DNA of 64,000 nt. Origin: Bacteroidales bacterium. Its GTDB lineage: Bacteria; Bacteroidota; Bacteroidia; Bacteroidales; UBA932. The stretch lies in assembly GCA_017438975.1 (NCBI GenBank), contig JAFRUH010000023.1, positions 124,001 through 188,000 of the forward strand. The letters are read 5' to 3'. This document shows positions 19,105 to 27,184 of this stretch, in pieces. The notes under the pieces are model-generated. The model worked only from the letters and a program-made list of their open reading frames with translations. It was not told the origin of the DNA and made no database searches. Within the stretch, counting starts at the first letter, position 1. The number at the start of each line of letters is the position of its first letter. Made by a program: the position numbers and the translations under genes.

Positions 19105-19118
19105 CGGTTTATACCTAA
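19105..19118. promoter_or_regulatory. candidate operator, GH28 operon
   Basis: CGGTTTATACCTAA matches the proposed palindrome TTRRGTATACYYAA at 10 of 14 positions, with one half-site (TATACCTAA) intact. It lies between the minus-strand -7 box and the GH28 copy 4 start codon, in the divergent region shared with the GntR regulator. Better copies are at 41486-41499 and 48046-48059. Confidence 0.5.
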
Positions 19119-19158
19119 GCCGGGAAATGCCACACCACACCACACCTTAGTCCTAATG

Positions 19159-19166
19159 CAAATATA
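19159..19166 (-). promoter_or_regulatory. -7 box of the GH28 operon
   Basis: CAAATATA on the plus strand reads TATATTTG on the minus strand, a match to TAnnTTTG. Transcription would start near 19152, giving a leader of about 100 bases. No well-spaced -33 TTG is visible, so the promoter may need an activator. Confidence 0.5.
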
Positions 19167-19193
19167 GATTTTTTTTTTCAATTTCTGACACTC

Positions 19194-19224
19194 TTGCCGA
19201 AGGAAATCAAAATAACTATCTTTG
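19194..19224 (+). promoter_or_regulatory. promoter of GntR regulator 1
   Basis: TTG at 19194-19196 and TATCTTTG at 19217-19224 are separated by 20 bases, a good Bacteroidetes promoter. The start codon is only 7 bases beyond the -7 box, so the transcript would be leaderless or nearly so. Confidence 0.7.
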
Positions 19225-19231
19225 CAACAGG

Positions 19232-20257
19232 ATGGATCACCAGATAGACATCAAAAGCCGCGACCCGATCTACAAGCAGCTGGTCTCCCAGATCGAACGG
19301 GAGGTCCGGGAGGGGCGTCTCTCCCCCGGCGAGGCGCTTCCTTCCATGAGCGACCTCGCCGCCCGGCTCGGCATCTCCAAGGAGACCGTGAAAAAAGCCT
19401 ATGGAGTCCTGACCGACAAGGAGATGATCATCCCCCAGCAGGGCAAGGGATTCTTCGTGGCCGACCTTTCGAAAACCCTCCGTCCGCGGGTCCTGCTCCT
19501 TTTCGACAAAATCTCCGACTACAAGCAGATCCTTTTCAACGCCTTCACCCGCCGGCTCGGGGAAGAGGCGGAAATCACGATCCTGGTCCATAACCAGAGC
19601 CTTTCCCAGCTCGAAATCTTCCTCGATTCCTATCTCGACCAGTACGACTTCTATGTCCTGACCCCCCACTTCCCGCTGGACAGGAAAAGCCAGGCGCGCG
19701 CCGTCAGGCAGATGGCCCGCATCCCGAACCGGAAACTGATCCTGCTGGACCACCTCCAGCCGGGATATCAAGGGAACTACGGGGCTGTGTACCAAGACTT
19801 TGAGAATGATATCTACGACGGTCTGCTGCAGGGGCTCGACGATCTCCGGAAAGTCAGGAACCTGCAGGTCGTCACGATGCCCCAGTCCCTGTACGGCTCC
19901 CTGGTCCGGAAAGGCGTCAAGCGTTTCACGGACGAGTTCGGAATCCCGGTCCGGTTCATGACCGCCATCCCGGAGATAATCCATCCGGGAGAGACCTATC
20001 TGCTGTTGAATTCCCAGCTCGACGCCGGAATCGTGGAACTGTCCAGGAAGATCCGCCGGGCGGGTCTTTCCATCGGAGAGGACGTGAAGATCATCTCCTA
20101 CAACGAGATCGACATGAACGAAGTGATCCTGGACGGCCTGACGACCGTCTCGACCGATTTCCGCGAAATGGGACGGCTCTCCGCCGAGATGATCCTGAGC
20201 CGCAAGATGACGAAGATCCACTGCCCCTTCCGCATGAACCGCCGCCACACCTTCTGA
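19232..20257 (+). CDS. GntR/LacI-type (AraR-like architecture) transcriptional regulator 1
   Basis: Cytoplasmic sugar-responsive regulator, probably controlling the divergent GH28 operon. Residues 1-78 are a GntR winged helix (PIYKQLVSQIEREVREGRL, then the recognition region DLAARLGISKETVKKAYGVL and the wing QQGKGFFVA). Residues about 85-340 form a LacI/periplasmic-binding-protein-like effector domain (RVLLLFDKISDYKQ ... VYQDFENDIYDGLLQGL ... ISYNEIDMNEVILDGLTTVSTDF). The GntR-plus-PBP arrangement is that of Bacillus AraR. The effector is probably a mono- or disaccharide from the pectic substrate, but its identity is not readable. A paralogue is at 48132. Confidence 0.9.
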   Translation: MDHQIDIKSRDPIYKQLVSQIEREVREGRLSPGEALPSMSDLAARLGISKETVKKAYGVLTDKEMIIPQQGKGFFVADLSKTLRPRVLLLFDKISDYKQILFNAFTRRLGEEAEITILVHNQSLSQLEIFLDSYLDQYDFYVLTPHFPLDRKSQARAVRQMARIPNRKLILLDHLQPGYQGNYGAVYQDFENDIYDGLLQGLDDLRKVRNLQVVTMPQSLYGSLVRKGVKRFTDEFGIPVRFMTAIPEIIHPGETYLLLNSQLDAGIVELSRKIRRAGLSIGEDVKIISYNEIDMNEVILDGLTTVSTDFREMGRLSAEMILSRKMTKIHCPFRMNRRHTF

Positions 20258-20307
20258 TTCTTCGGGTGGAGTCTATTCGCCTACTATTCAATGAATTACA
20301 TAATGTA

Positions 20308-20331
20308 CCTCTGGTGCGATTTCACCAGAGG
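20308..20331. other. perfect 9-bp hairpin
   Basis: CCTCTGGTG (20308-20316) and CACCAGAGG (20323-20331) enclose a 6-base loop. It lies 50 bases past the regulator stop codon. It has no T-run, so it is at best a weak terminator or an mRNA-stabilising stem. Confidence 0.4.
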
Positions 20332-20385
20332 CGCATCAAGGATCTTCCTATGAATCTGCGAGTTGTCCTCCACCGGGGTTGACTG

Positions 20386-20430
20386 ATTATCATAATTTTT
20401 ATGATAATTCATAATAATTGCATATCTTTG
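20386..20430 (+). promoter_or_regulatory. HigBA promoter and operator
   Basis: A perfect inverted repeat, ATTATCATAA-ttt-TTATGATAAT, covers 20386-20408. It is followed by the -7 box TATCTTTG at 20423-20430, and the toxin start is at 20450. The repeat overlaps the -33 position, as expected for an operator through which the HigA antitoxin represses its own operon. Confidence 0.7.
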
Positions 20431-20449
20431 CCTATCGTGTGGAGAAGAT

Positions 20450-20770
20450 ATGGAAGTATTGATGTGTGAGGACTTGTTGGAATTATATACGACAGGTGAC
20501 AACAGGAGATACAAAGGGATTGCAAGGAATCCCGAACTGATGAAAGGTTTCCGACGGGCGGTGGCAGTAATGAAAAACGCGGAGAGCCTGAAGGAACTGC
20601 AACAGTTCAGTTGGTTACATTATGAAAAACTGAAATACGGATTCTCCGGCCTCTCTTCCGTACGACTTTCCAATCGCTTTGTCCACCGGTTACTGTTCAA
20701 AGAACAGGAAGACAAACTGTTGATTGAATTGATAGAAATAAATGAAACCCATTATGGAAATAAAGGATAA
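20450..20770 (+). CDS. HigB-type toxin (RelE/ParE superfamily)
   Basis: 106-residue toxin of a type II toxin-antitoxin pair; family members are ribosome-dependent mRNA interferases. It has the HigB layout: an N-terminal strand and helix, KNAESLKELQQFSWLHYEKLKYGFSGLSSVRLSNRFVHRLLF, and the C-terminal strand LIELIEINETHYG. As is usual for higBA, the toxin gene comes first and the antitoxin frame overlaps its 3' end. It sits between a regulator gene and a convergent PUL operon, so it is an accessory insertion rather than part of sugar use. Confidence 0.88.
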   Translation: MEVLMCEDLLELYTTGDNRRYKGIARNPELMKGFRRAVAVMKNAESLKELQQFSWLHYEKLKYGFSGLSSVRLSNRFVHRLLFKEQEDKLLIELIEINETHYGNKG

Positions 20771-21224
20771 GGAACCAGTTCCCGTGAATGGATTATCTCC
20801 ATTCATTCCGGTCCATCCCGGTGAAATACTGGGGGAAGAACTCAAAGCCCGGGGGATCCGGCAGAAGGACTTTGCAAAAGCCGCCGGACTCCAGGCCTCC
20901 CATCTAAGCGCGATTATCCACGGGGTCAGGACCATCACCCCTTCCGTCGCACAAAAAATCGAATCTTGCCTGACCGGGATATCCGCCGGTTTCTGGATCA
21001 AGGCCCAGAAAGAGTACAACATGGAAATCCTTCGCAAAAAAGCCAAACCTTCCCTGCTTGTTGCTGGATATAAAAGAACTCTCTCCCCTTCGGCTCACGT
21101 TCTTACCGAGCCGACCGCAGCCATCCGGGATACAGTCGAGTATACCATAGCCATTCCCGAAAAGGACAAGGACCTGCTGATGACGCTTGCCAGCCGTTTC
21201 GGGTGGTTGATAGCGGAGGAATGA
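20754..21224 (+). CDS. HigA-type antitoxin (Xre-family HTH)
   Basis: Antitoxin and autorepressor paired with the toxin. The start is either 20742 or 20754; both overlap the toxin gene (29 or 17 bases), and the second gives MEIKDKEPVPV. Residues about 18-75 contain PVHPGEILGEELKARGIRQKDFAKAAGLQASHLSAIIHG, the HigA/VapI helix-turn-helix. The C-terminal 80 residues are longer than in the smallest HigA proteins and probably bind the toxin. It converges with the GDPD gene, leaving a 10-base gap. Confidence 0.88.
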   Translation: MEIKDKEPVPVNGLSPFIPVHPGEILGEELKARGIRQKDFAKAAGLQASHLSAIIHGVRTITPSVAQKIESCLTGISAGFWIKAQKEYNMEILRKKAKPSLLVAGYKRTLSPSAHVLTEPTAAIRDTVEYTIAIPEKDKDLLMTLASRFGWLIAEE

Positions 21225-21234
21225 AGGCAAGCCG

Positions 21235-22404
21235 CTATTTCTGGAGCGGCTCGAAGACAAAGGCCCAGGGAGCCAGGGTGAAGCGGCTGCCGTCGGCAAG
21301 CCTGACCTTGACCTTCCTGCCGGAGAAGTTCCCGACGAAGATCACGTCCTGGGAAAGCCCGTCATGGCGCCGGAAGGAAAGGACTTCCTTCGGGCAGTCG
21401 TTGTCGATCCAGCAGTCCTCGTGGCCGAAGATGGAGACACGCTTGTCGAAACAAACTTCTTTGCCGTTGAAAAGGAACGGGACCCCGAGATCGCGGAGAC
21501 GCTCCAGATGGGCCTCCGCCCCTTTCAGAGTCCCCGCCCCGGTCATCGAACGGGGCGCGAGCTGGTAGGTGATCCCCTTCCGGAACCAGTCCGGCGCACG
21601 GAGGTACGCCCATTTCCCGGAATCGTACAGCTTCAGCAGCCGTTCCGGTTCATCGGTCGTGATATAGTTGAATCCCTGGTCCAGGAAACGGGCCATCTCC
21701 TCTTCCTTGTTCACGGTCCATACGTTCAGATGGGTGCCCGCCTGTTTGAAAACCGGCAGCCATTCCGGCCTGAGATCATACTGATTATCCTGATAATCAA
21801 CGCATCGGAAGCCTTTCGGAAGGATATTCTCCGGGGCCGCATCAGGGTCATCCTGTTTCCATTTCCCAAGATACGCGACCGGGAGGTCCGTCACCTCCAT
21901 GAGGGCGGTTCCTGCGGGAATGTACCCCACCAGATACTCGACCCAGGGCTTCGCCTCCATCTTTTCGACCAGCGCGTTGACGGCAAGGGCCAGCGCGACG
22001 GTACGGGGCCGGTCCTTGACGAAGGTCTTGATATCGATGATGAGCTTGGTCCCGTGCTGCTTTTTGGCCTCCGTGATGTACTCCCGGAGGGTTGGGATCG
22101 GTTCCCCGTTGGGAAGCGGCTCGCTCCTCAATTCCGCGAACGGAGTTTCTTCGATATGCTTACCGTTCCGGGTGCTGTTGTGGAAGATGACAAGCGAGTC
22201 CTCCAGCGTAAACCAGACGTCACATTCACTGCCATGGCACCCCATCTTCGCCGCATCCCGGAAGGATGCCAGCGAGTTCTGGGGATTGCCGGTATTCTTC
22301 CAGGCGCCCCGGTGGGAGATGACGGGATTCTTGTTCCATCCCGCGAACGCCGTCCCTGGCACGAGGAACAGGGCCATCAGCAGAATCAGGAAAACCTTTC
22401 TCAT
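21235..22404 (-). CDS. GDPD-family phosphodiesterase fused to a GH13-derived tail
   Basis: Exported protein with a signal peptide ending near TAFA. Residues 25-265 are a glycerophosphodiester phosphodiesterase domain with the catalytic and metal residues in place: His31-Arg32, Glu60 and Asp62 (SECDVW), His75 (FHN), and NVWTVNKEEEM near the end. Residues 271-389 do not belong to that family. They read like the beginning of a GH13 alpha-amylase barrel (WFRKGITYQLAPRSMTGAG ... LRDLGV) joined directly to its end (PFLFNGKEV ... CWIDND) and C-terminal beta domain (VLSFRRHDGLSQDVIFVGNF). The amylase catalytic core is missing. It is the last gene of a three-gene operon, 4 bases after the upstream gene. 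The amylase-like part is presumably a binding or relic domain. Confidence 0.82.
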   Translation of the reverse strand: MRKVFLILLMALFLVPGTAFAGWNKNPVISHRGAWKNTGNPQNSLASFRDAAKMGCHGSECDVWFTLEDSLVIFHNSTRNGKHIEETPFAELRSEPLPNGEPIPTLREYITEAKKQHGTKLIIDIKTFVKDRPRTVALALAVNALVEKMEAKPWVEYLVGYIPAGTALMEVTDLPVAYLGKWKQDDPDAAPENILPKGFRCVDYQDNQYDLRPEWLPVFKQAGTHLNVWTVNKEEEMARFLDQGFNYITTDEPERLLKLYDSGKWAYLRAPDWFRKGITYQLAPRSMTGAGTLKGAEAHLERLRDLGVPFLFNGKEVCFDKRVSIFGHEDCWIDNDCPKEVLSFRRHDGLSQDVIFVGNFSGRKVKVRLADGSRFTLAPWAFVFEPLQK

Positions 22405-22408
22405 AGCC

Positions 22409-24649
22409 TTACTTCGTCCATTCGATCACGCAATTGCTGCGGGCGGGAAGGGTGTACTTGACCTCCCCCTTGTCCGCATAGGTCCCTAGGGACTCCTTTC
22501 CGGCGGCCGTAATCAGGTTAACCGAACCCTGTGAGGGCAGGCCGAAGGCCGCGGCATCGACGGTGAAGGCGATCTCCTGGGGCTCGTCCGCGATATTGGA
22601 GACCGCGAGGGCGAGATTCCCATCCTGGGACTGCCAGAGGCCCGCGTAGAGCGTATTGACCTTCTTTTCAAACCGGGTCACCGTGTCCCCCGTCCGGCCG
22701 GCATAGATGCTGATCCGGGAAATCGGGATGTTCAGCTGCTGCGACGGCAGGACCGGGAGATCCTTCATGACGCCGCAGAGCAAGTAATCCAGCGCATTGT
22801 AGCGGGTCTTGACGAGGTCTACGACGAAGTCCATCTCCGCTTTCCGTTCGTCGAAGAGGAAGGAATGGTAATTGGCGAGGGTCGGCTGCATGCCCCAGAT
22901 GAAAGCCCGGGCCTGTTCCATCCGGAACTGCATGTTGAACTCTTCCGGCAGGAGGGTCTCGGCGTTCTTCGGATAGAACTGCTTGGGCCAGAGCTCGTCA
23001 TACGGCGGATAGACCAGCGAGGAATAGCTTCCGTAGGTCATGGCGTAGTCGTGGAAAATCGCCTGGAAAAGCGGGATGGGCTCGGTGTCGGTTACGCCCC
23101 GGGTCCGCTCCCAGGAAGGATCGAGGGTCAGGAAATCATCGAGGAGCGGCATCCAGTCCTCGGCGGAACCTTCTCCCGCCAGCATGGCATCGGAACCCTC
23201 CGGGAAAGCGTCCCGGATCTGGGCGGTCAGTTTCCCGAAACTCTTCACCCAGGCGTTGCCGCCGCCGAGCGGATGGCCATGGTCGGGATTGTAGCACGCA
23301 AAACTGCTGCAGGCCTGGTCCATATAGACGCCGCCGACATGGTACCGGTTGACGACGGTATCGCAGAGGGCGCTGTACGTGTCCCTCCAGAACTGGGTCG
23401 ACATGCACATCGGCGTCAGTCCGTTGCCGGAGAACTTCTCGTAGACGTGGCGGTAGGTCGTTCCGTCTTTCCTTCGGGCGGCATAGGCTTCAGCCCCTTG
23501 GGTCTTATAGCTCTCGGTAGCGTCGCCCCACTGGTAGGAATTCATGTAAACGAGGCAGCGGATGCCCTTCTCACGGGCATGGTCCACGGCTTTGATGAAG
23601 GATTCCCTCCCCTCTTTCGGAGGAACATACTCCGGGAAACCTTCGTCATAGGGACAGCCGTGCCACCAGTGCCAGTAGGCGCTCACCGGCAGGCCGAGAC
23701 GTTCCTGGATGTCCTCCGCCTCGGCCAGCACATTCTCCGACCGGCCGCGGTTCCAGATCCAGAAGGCCGTGTTCCGGAGCCATTCAGGGGACTGCCCGTT
23801 ATGGAACCGGCTCTCTTTGCAGAACTTCTCTCCGACCGCCCACTCGCGGTAAATACCCGCCGCATCGATCCAGTTCCCGTCGAAAACGCCGACGACGACA
23901 TCATAGCCGGGCGAAAAGACATCAGTCGTTTCTTCGTCCGGGACGAGGGCGGAGGCCATGACCTCGACGTGGCTCGGAGTCATCGTGTAGGCGAAACTCT
24001 TGATGATGGAAGAGGTGTCCTGCGAAGAGAAGTAAAGGCCGTCCTTGAGGGTCTCGCGGTCATAGAGCACGGTCAGCTGGGCCGACCCGCCCGGGAAACC
24101 CCTGTTGTACTTGACCGGCTTCTTCTCCGTAGCGTTCTTGGCAGGATCATGGATAAGGTTCCCGAGCCAGGAAGGCATCACCATGTCGGCATGCTCGTAC
24201 GCCTTGATCCCCGAGACGACCGGGCAGGAGACGCGTGCGGACCGGTGGCCTTGCAGGCCCTTGAAAGAAGCCCTCCAATGGGACATCGGACGGTCCTTTT
24301 CCAGAGAGACGTCGACCTGGACCTCGAAGGGAGCTTCCCCGGGATAGGCCCAGACGATGCTGACCTTGTCCCGGCCATGCTTCCGGAAACGGACCGAACA
24401 GGGCCGGCCCTCGAGCGATTGCTTTTTGTCGGAAATCAGGAGGGCCCAGGGAAGGCTGTCGACCGCCTGGGCGTCAATCATTTCCCGCGAACTTTCAGTG
24501 ACCAGGAAAGACACCAGCTTCCCCGTCTCACGCTCAAAGCCCAGGGTAAGTTTGCCGTTGCTGATCCGGACCATGTCGGACCGGCTGCATCCGAATGCGA
24601 AGAGCAGCATCGCAAAAAAGGATATTGCAAGAATTCGTTTCATATTCAA
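22409..24649 (-). CDS. DUF6259-type putative glycosidase lipoprotein
   Basis: Probable surface or periplasmic glycan hydrolase (746 residues), lipobox FAFGC with Cys21. Residues about 25-250 form an N-terminal beta-sandwich. A TIM-barrel-like region follows, with VVVGVFDGNWIDAAGIYREW, YWHWWHGCPYDEGFPEY and VYMDQACSSFACYNPDHGH (Asp444), then DAMLAGEGSAEDW (Glu493). The C-terminus is a small beta domain. The Asp in DQ and the Glu in GEG are conserved in place with the proteins at 24663 and 49161, so I infer they are the catalytic pair. I recognise the DUF6259 pattern by eye only; substrate and mechanism are unknown. It lies 13 bases after the upstream gene. Confidence 0.7.
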   Translation of the reverse strand: MNMKRILAISFFAMLLFAFGCSRSDMVRISNGKLTLGFERETGKLVSFLVTESSREMIDAQAVDSLPWALLISDKKQSLEGRPCSVRFRKHGRDKVSIVWAYPGEAPFEVQVDVSLEKDRPMSHWRASFKGLQGHRSARVSCPVVSGIKAYEHADMVMPSWLGNLIHDPAKNATEKKPVKYNRGFPGGSAQLTVLYDRETLKDGLYFSSQDTSSIIKSFAYTMTPSHVEVMASALVPDEETTDVFSPGYDVVVGVFDGNWIDAAGIYREWAVGEKFCKESRFHNGQSPEWLRNTAFWIWNRGRSENVLAEAEDIQERLGLPVSAYWHWWHGCPYDEGFPEYVPPKEGRESFIKAVDHAREKGIRCLVYMNSYQWGDATESYKTQGAEAYAARRKDGTTYRHVYEKFSGNGLTPMCMSTQFWRDTYSALCDTVVNRYHVGGVYMDQACSSFACYNPDHGHPLGGGNAWVKSFGKLTAQIRDAFPEGSDAMLAGEGSAEDWMPLLDDFLTLDPSWERTRGVTDTEPIPLFQAIFHDYAMTYGSYSSLVYPPYDELWPKQFYPKNAETLLPEEFNMQFRMEQARAFIWGMQPTLANYHSFLFDERKAEMDFVVDLVKTRYNALDYLLCGVMKDLPVLPSQQLNIPISRISIYAGRTGDTVTRFEKKVNTLYAGLWQSQDGNLALAVSNIADEPQEIAFTVDAAAFGLPSQGSVNLITAAGKESLGTYADKGEVKYTLPARSNCVIEWTK

Positions 24650-24662
24650 TCGGTTAATAGTT

Positions 24663-26795
24663 TCATTTCACAGGTTCCATCAGCACCAGGACAACGCTCT
24701 GGGCGGGGATGGCGTCCCCTTCGGCGACCTCTCGGTCCGGGGCGCAGAGGCCAGTCGCCCTGTATCCGGGGACGGAGACCTTAAAGGTGACCGGCTCGTC
24801 TGAAACGTTCCAGACCAGGACACCGAGTTTTCCTTCCGCGGCGAAGGCACTGGCCAGCACGCAGGGCGACGATGCCTCGAGTTTCACATCCCGGTTGGAG
24901 AGGAAGCGTCCTTCCATAAGCAGGTCCCCGTGCTCCTTCTGGAAGGTCAGCGCCTGCTTATAGTAACGGACGGCCTCTGCCGGATCCCCGGCTTCTGTGA
25001 GCAAATCCAGGTTCGGCGGACCCAGGACGTTTCCGTAGTCCTCCCGGACGGGAACAGTACCGTTCTCGACATATTTCCGGTCGGCCGCATAACGGAGTTC
25101 CATCTCGTTCCGGAACCCGAAAGCAAGCTGGTAATTGAGGACATAACGGGAGTTGGAGGGGTTGGGATGGCGGATTGTCGTAATCAGTTCCGGGAAGGTA
25201 TAATGGAAGAGTTCCGGATAGTATTCGAGGGATCCATCCCCTGTAAAACGTTTCCGGAAGGCTTTCAGCGGACGGATGCCGGCCGCTTCCCCGCAACCGT
25301 GGAACATGCCGATCGTGTTCATCTCGGCGTCCACAAGGCCTTCTGTCATGACGATGAAATCGGGATTCTCGCGGGCCATGATTTCCTGGACATAGGCCAT
25401 GTTGTCATTCCGGTCGTTCTCGTAGACGATGGCGGGGACGGTATGGCCATGGTCCGGGCTGTAACAGAGATACGGACCCTTGGTTCCCAACTGGTCATAC
25501 AGCAGGCCGTCGGCCCCGAGGGAAGCGGCCTGGCGGGCCAAGCGGAGCATGATATCCCGCCACACCTCGCTGCGCTGGCAGGCCATGCCATGGATCCGGG
25601 CGGGCGCGTCGGAGTACTTGTGCCATTTCTGATAATCGAGGGTCCCGTCTTTCCGGACGACGGTGATGAACTTGCCCGTATCCGGCCAGAACTGCGTTCC
25701 GTCCTGATCCAGGAGCTGGCCGTTGGTATAGAGAATTACGCGTTTCCCTTTTTCATGTGCTTTCGCAATCCCCTCCCGCAGCGCCTTTTCGCCGCCGAGT
25801 TTCGGATCCGGGGAATAGTCCGGATAGAAACGGTCATGGCCGCCGATTCCCCGTCCGAAAAGGCCCAGGACATCGATTCCGCGGTCTTCTGCCGCATCGG
25901 CAAGGAAGGTCCCGATATCCTCGTAAGGGACGATCACCTCGTCATTCTGCTGCTTCAGGATCGCGAGGAGCCAGCCTGTATTCCTGCGGGTCCATTCCGG
26001 TTTCTCCAAGATCTTCCGGTTCGGCAGGAACCAGGCCCGGTAGATGTCAGCTGCAGCGTGCCAGCTGCCCTTGTAGGGATAGATGACGGTCGGCGGGACA
26101 TCGAAGGACTCTCCCGGGAAGCAGGTCATGAACTGGCGGAACCGGATTCCGGCTTCGCGCGTCTCGGGATCATAGGTGGTGACGATCTCCTTCCAGGTAA
26201 AGCCGGGGTCATGGCTTCCCACATAGACTCCGCCTTCCTTGCCCTGCAGGGCGCACCACTGCATGTTGCAGCCCCTGGACGGATACCGCATGGTATAGGA
26301 AAAGGCCTTTTCCTCCTTGTCCCAGGTCCATGGCTTGGGCGCTTTTTCCTTTTTCCTGGGAGCGGCCGGGACGGCCTTCAGCGGCAGACGCCAGCCCGTT
26401 CCGACCGGAAGCAGGACGGCATCGTCTTCCCCGGCTGGGAACGGCTTTACGGCCGGCCCTTCCAGCGAAAGGACGAACCAGTCCTCTTCGTTGTTGACGA
26501 TGCGGGAGGTGACCTCCAGCGCACCCTTTACCTCCTTCGAGGCGGAATAACAGACGGTAAGGTCGATATTCTTTCCGCCGACTCCCTTATAGGTCAGGGT
26601 ATTGCCCTTTTTCTCCGGAACGACGGTCGCATCGGAATTCCGGATGGTCAGGCGTTCGCACGTCCCTGACATCTGCTCAATGACAAGAACCCATTCCGCA
26701 TCCGGATCGATCTGGTCCTTAAGCGGAAGGGCGGAACAAGCGGCCGCAAGGCTCACGACGGCCGCCAATAGGAAACAATTGATTCTGGAACGCAT
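24663..26795 (-). CDS. DUF6259-type putative glycosidase lipoprotein
   Basis: First gene of the three-gene operon. The open frame reaches 26849, but the start at 26795 gives a proper lipoprotein signal ending LAAAC (Cys20). The middle of the protein has GIDVLGLFGRGIGGHDRFYPDYS, VILYTNGQLLDQDGTQFWPDTG, GADGLLYDQLGTKGPYLCYSPDHGHTVPAI (Asp434) and DFIVMTEGLVDAEM (Glu485). These landmarks are nearly the same in the protein at 49161 and more distant in that at 22409. A basic insert (APRKKEKAPKPW, about residues 145-156) is specific to this copy. Function as a glycosidase is inferred from the barrel pattern and PUL setting. Confidence 0.72.
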   Translation of the reverse strand: MRSRINCFLLAAVVSLAAACSALPLKDQIDPDAEWVLVIEQMSGTCERLTIRNSDATVVPEKKGNTLTYKGVGGKNIDLTVCYSASKEVKGALEVTSRIVNNEEDWFVLSLEGPAVKPFPAGEDDAVLLPVGTGWRLPLKAVPAAPRKKEKAPKPWTWDKEEKAFSYTMRYPSRGCNMQWCALQGKEGGVYVGSHDPGFTWKEIVTTYDPETREAGIRFRQFMTCFPGESFDVPPTVIYPYKGSWHAAADIYRAWFLPNRKILEKPEWTRRNTGWLLAILKQQNDEVIVPYEDIGTFLADAAEDRGIDVLGLFGRGIGGHDRFYPDYSPDPKLGGEKALREGIAKAHEKGKRVILYTNGQLLDQDGTQFWPDTGKFITVVRKDGTLDYQKWHKYSDAPARIHGMACQRSEVWRDIMLRLARQAASLGADGLLYDQLGTKGPYLCYSPDHGHTVPAIVYENDRNDNMAYVQEIMARENPDFIVMTEGLVDAEMNTIGMFHGCGEAAGIRPLKAFRKRFTGDGSLEYYPELFHYTFPELITTIRHPNPSNSRYVLNYQLAFGFRNEMELRYAADRKYVENGTVPVREDYGNVLGPPNLDLLTEAGDPAEAVRYYKQALTFQKEHGDLLMEGRFLSNRDVKLEASSPCVLASAFAAEGKLGVLVWNVSDEPVTFKVSVPGYRATGLCAPDREVAEGDAIPAQSVVLVLMEPVK

Positions 26796-26846
26796 ATGCT
26801 TATAGGTTGAAACTGGTATCCTGAAAAACTTAGATGCACTGTGATA

Positions 26847-26878
26847 CAAATATAATCAAATCCCTGGCTAACTGCAAA
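26847..26878 (-). promoter_or_regulatory. promoter of the DUF6259-GDPD operon
   Basis: On the minus strand the -7 box is TATATTTG (26847-26854) and TTTG lies at 26875-26878, exactly 20 bases upstream. The start codon is about 50 bases downstream. Confidence 0.75.
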
Positions 26879-26973
26879 TTCCCTCCATGTAACATCCCGC
26901 CTCCGCTCCATCCATAGCCTGTTTCCTGCTATTCCCTCCCCATTTACTGCACCTCTTTTTCCCCCCCCTGCAA

Positions 26974-27052
26974 GCCGTGAGATGGAACTCGCTAATGGAT
27001 AAGACATTAGGCAAATCCTCCCCTGCAATATTACATGGGAGCAATTGTCTAA
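26974..27052 (+). repeat. 79-bp REP-like element, copy B
   Basis: Same layout as copy A: GCCGTGAGATG, 14 bases, ATAAG, ACA, TTAG and a hairpin. Arms are TTAGGCAAATCCTCCCCTG (27007-27025) and CATGGGAGCAATTGTCTAA (27034-27052) around an 8-base loop; 15 of 19 positions pair. It lies 132 bases upstream of RAYT 1, in the same orientation as the gene. Confidence 0.82.
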
Positions 27053-27184
27053 ATCGCTCTAGGACAAGCTATTCCATTTCACGGCCGTCCCTCCTTGGGA
27101 GTGCCGGTTCGGGAGATCTTCTTGCTCTGATGCTTGGAAAAATGAACATAGTTTCCGAACTTCAAACGCCCGAATACTTAAATT

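Larger units (their letters stand above)
26796..27184. other. intergenic region left of RAYT 1
   Basis: It holds the promoter of the DUF6259 operon (26847-26878), a run of eight C at 26961-26968 and REP copy B (26974-27052). The remaining 130 bases before the transposase start show no clear promoter or gene. Confidence 0.6.

Noticed and set aside
20308..20331. Perfect 9-bp hairpin as a terminator for the GntR gene or an attachment site
   Set aside because: It lacks a T-run and has no second copy in the window, so neither role is supported beyond listing it.
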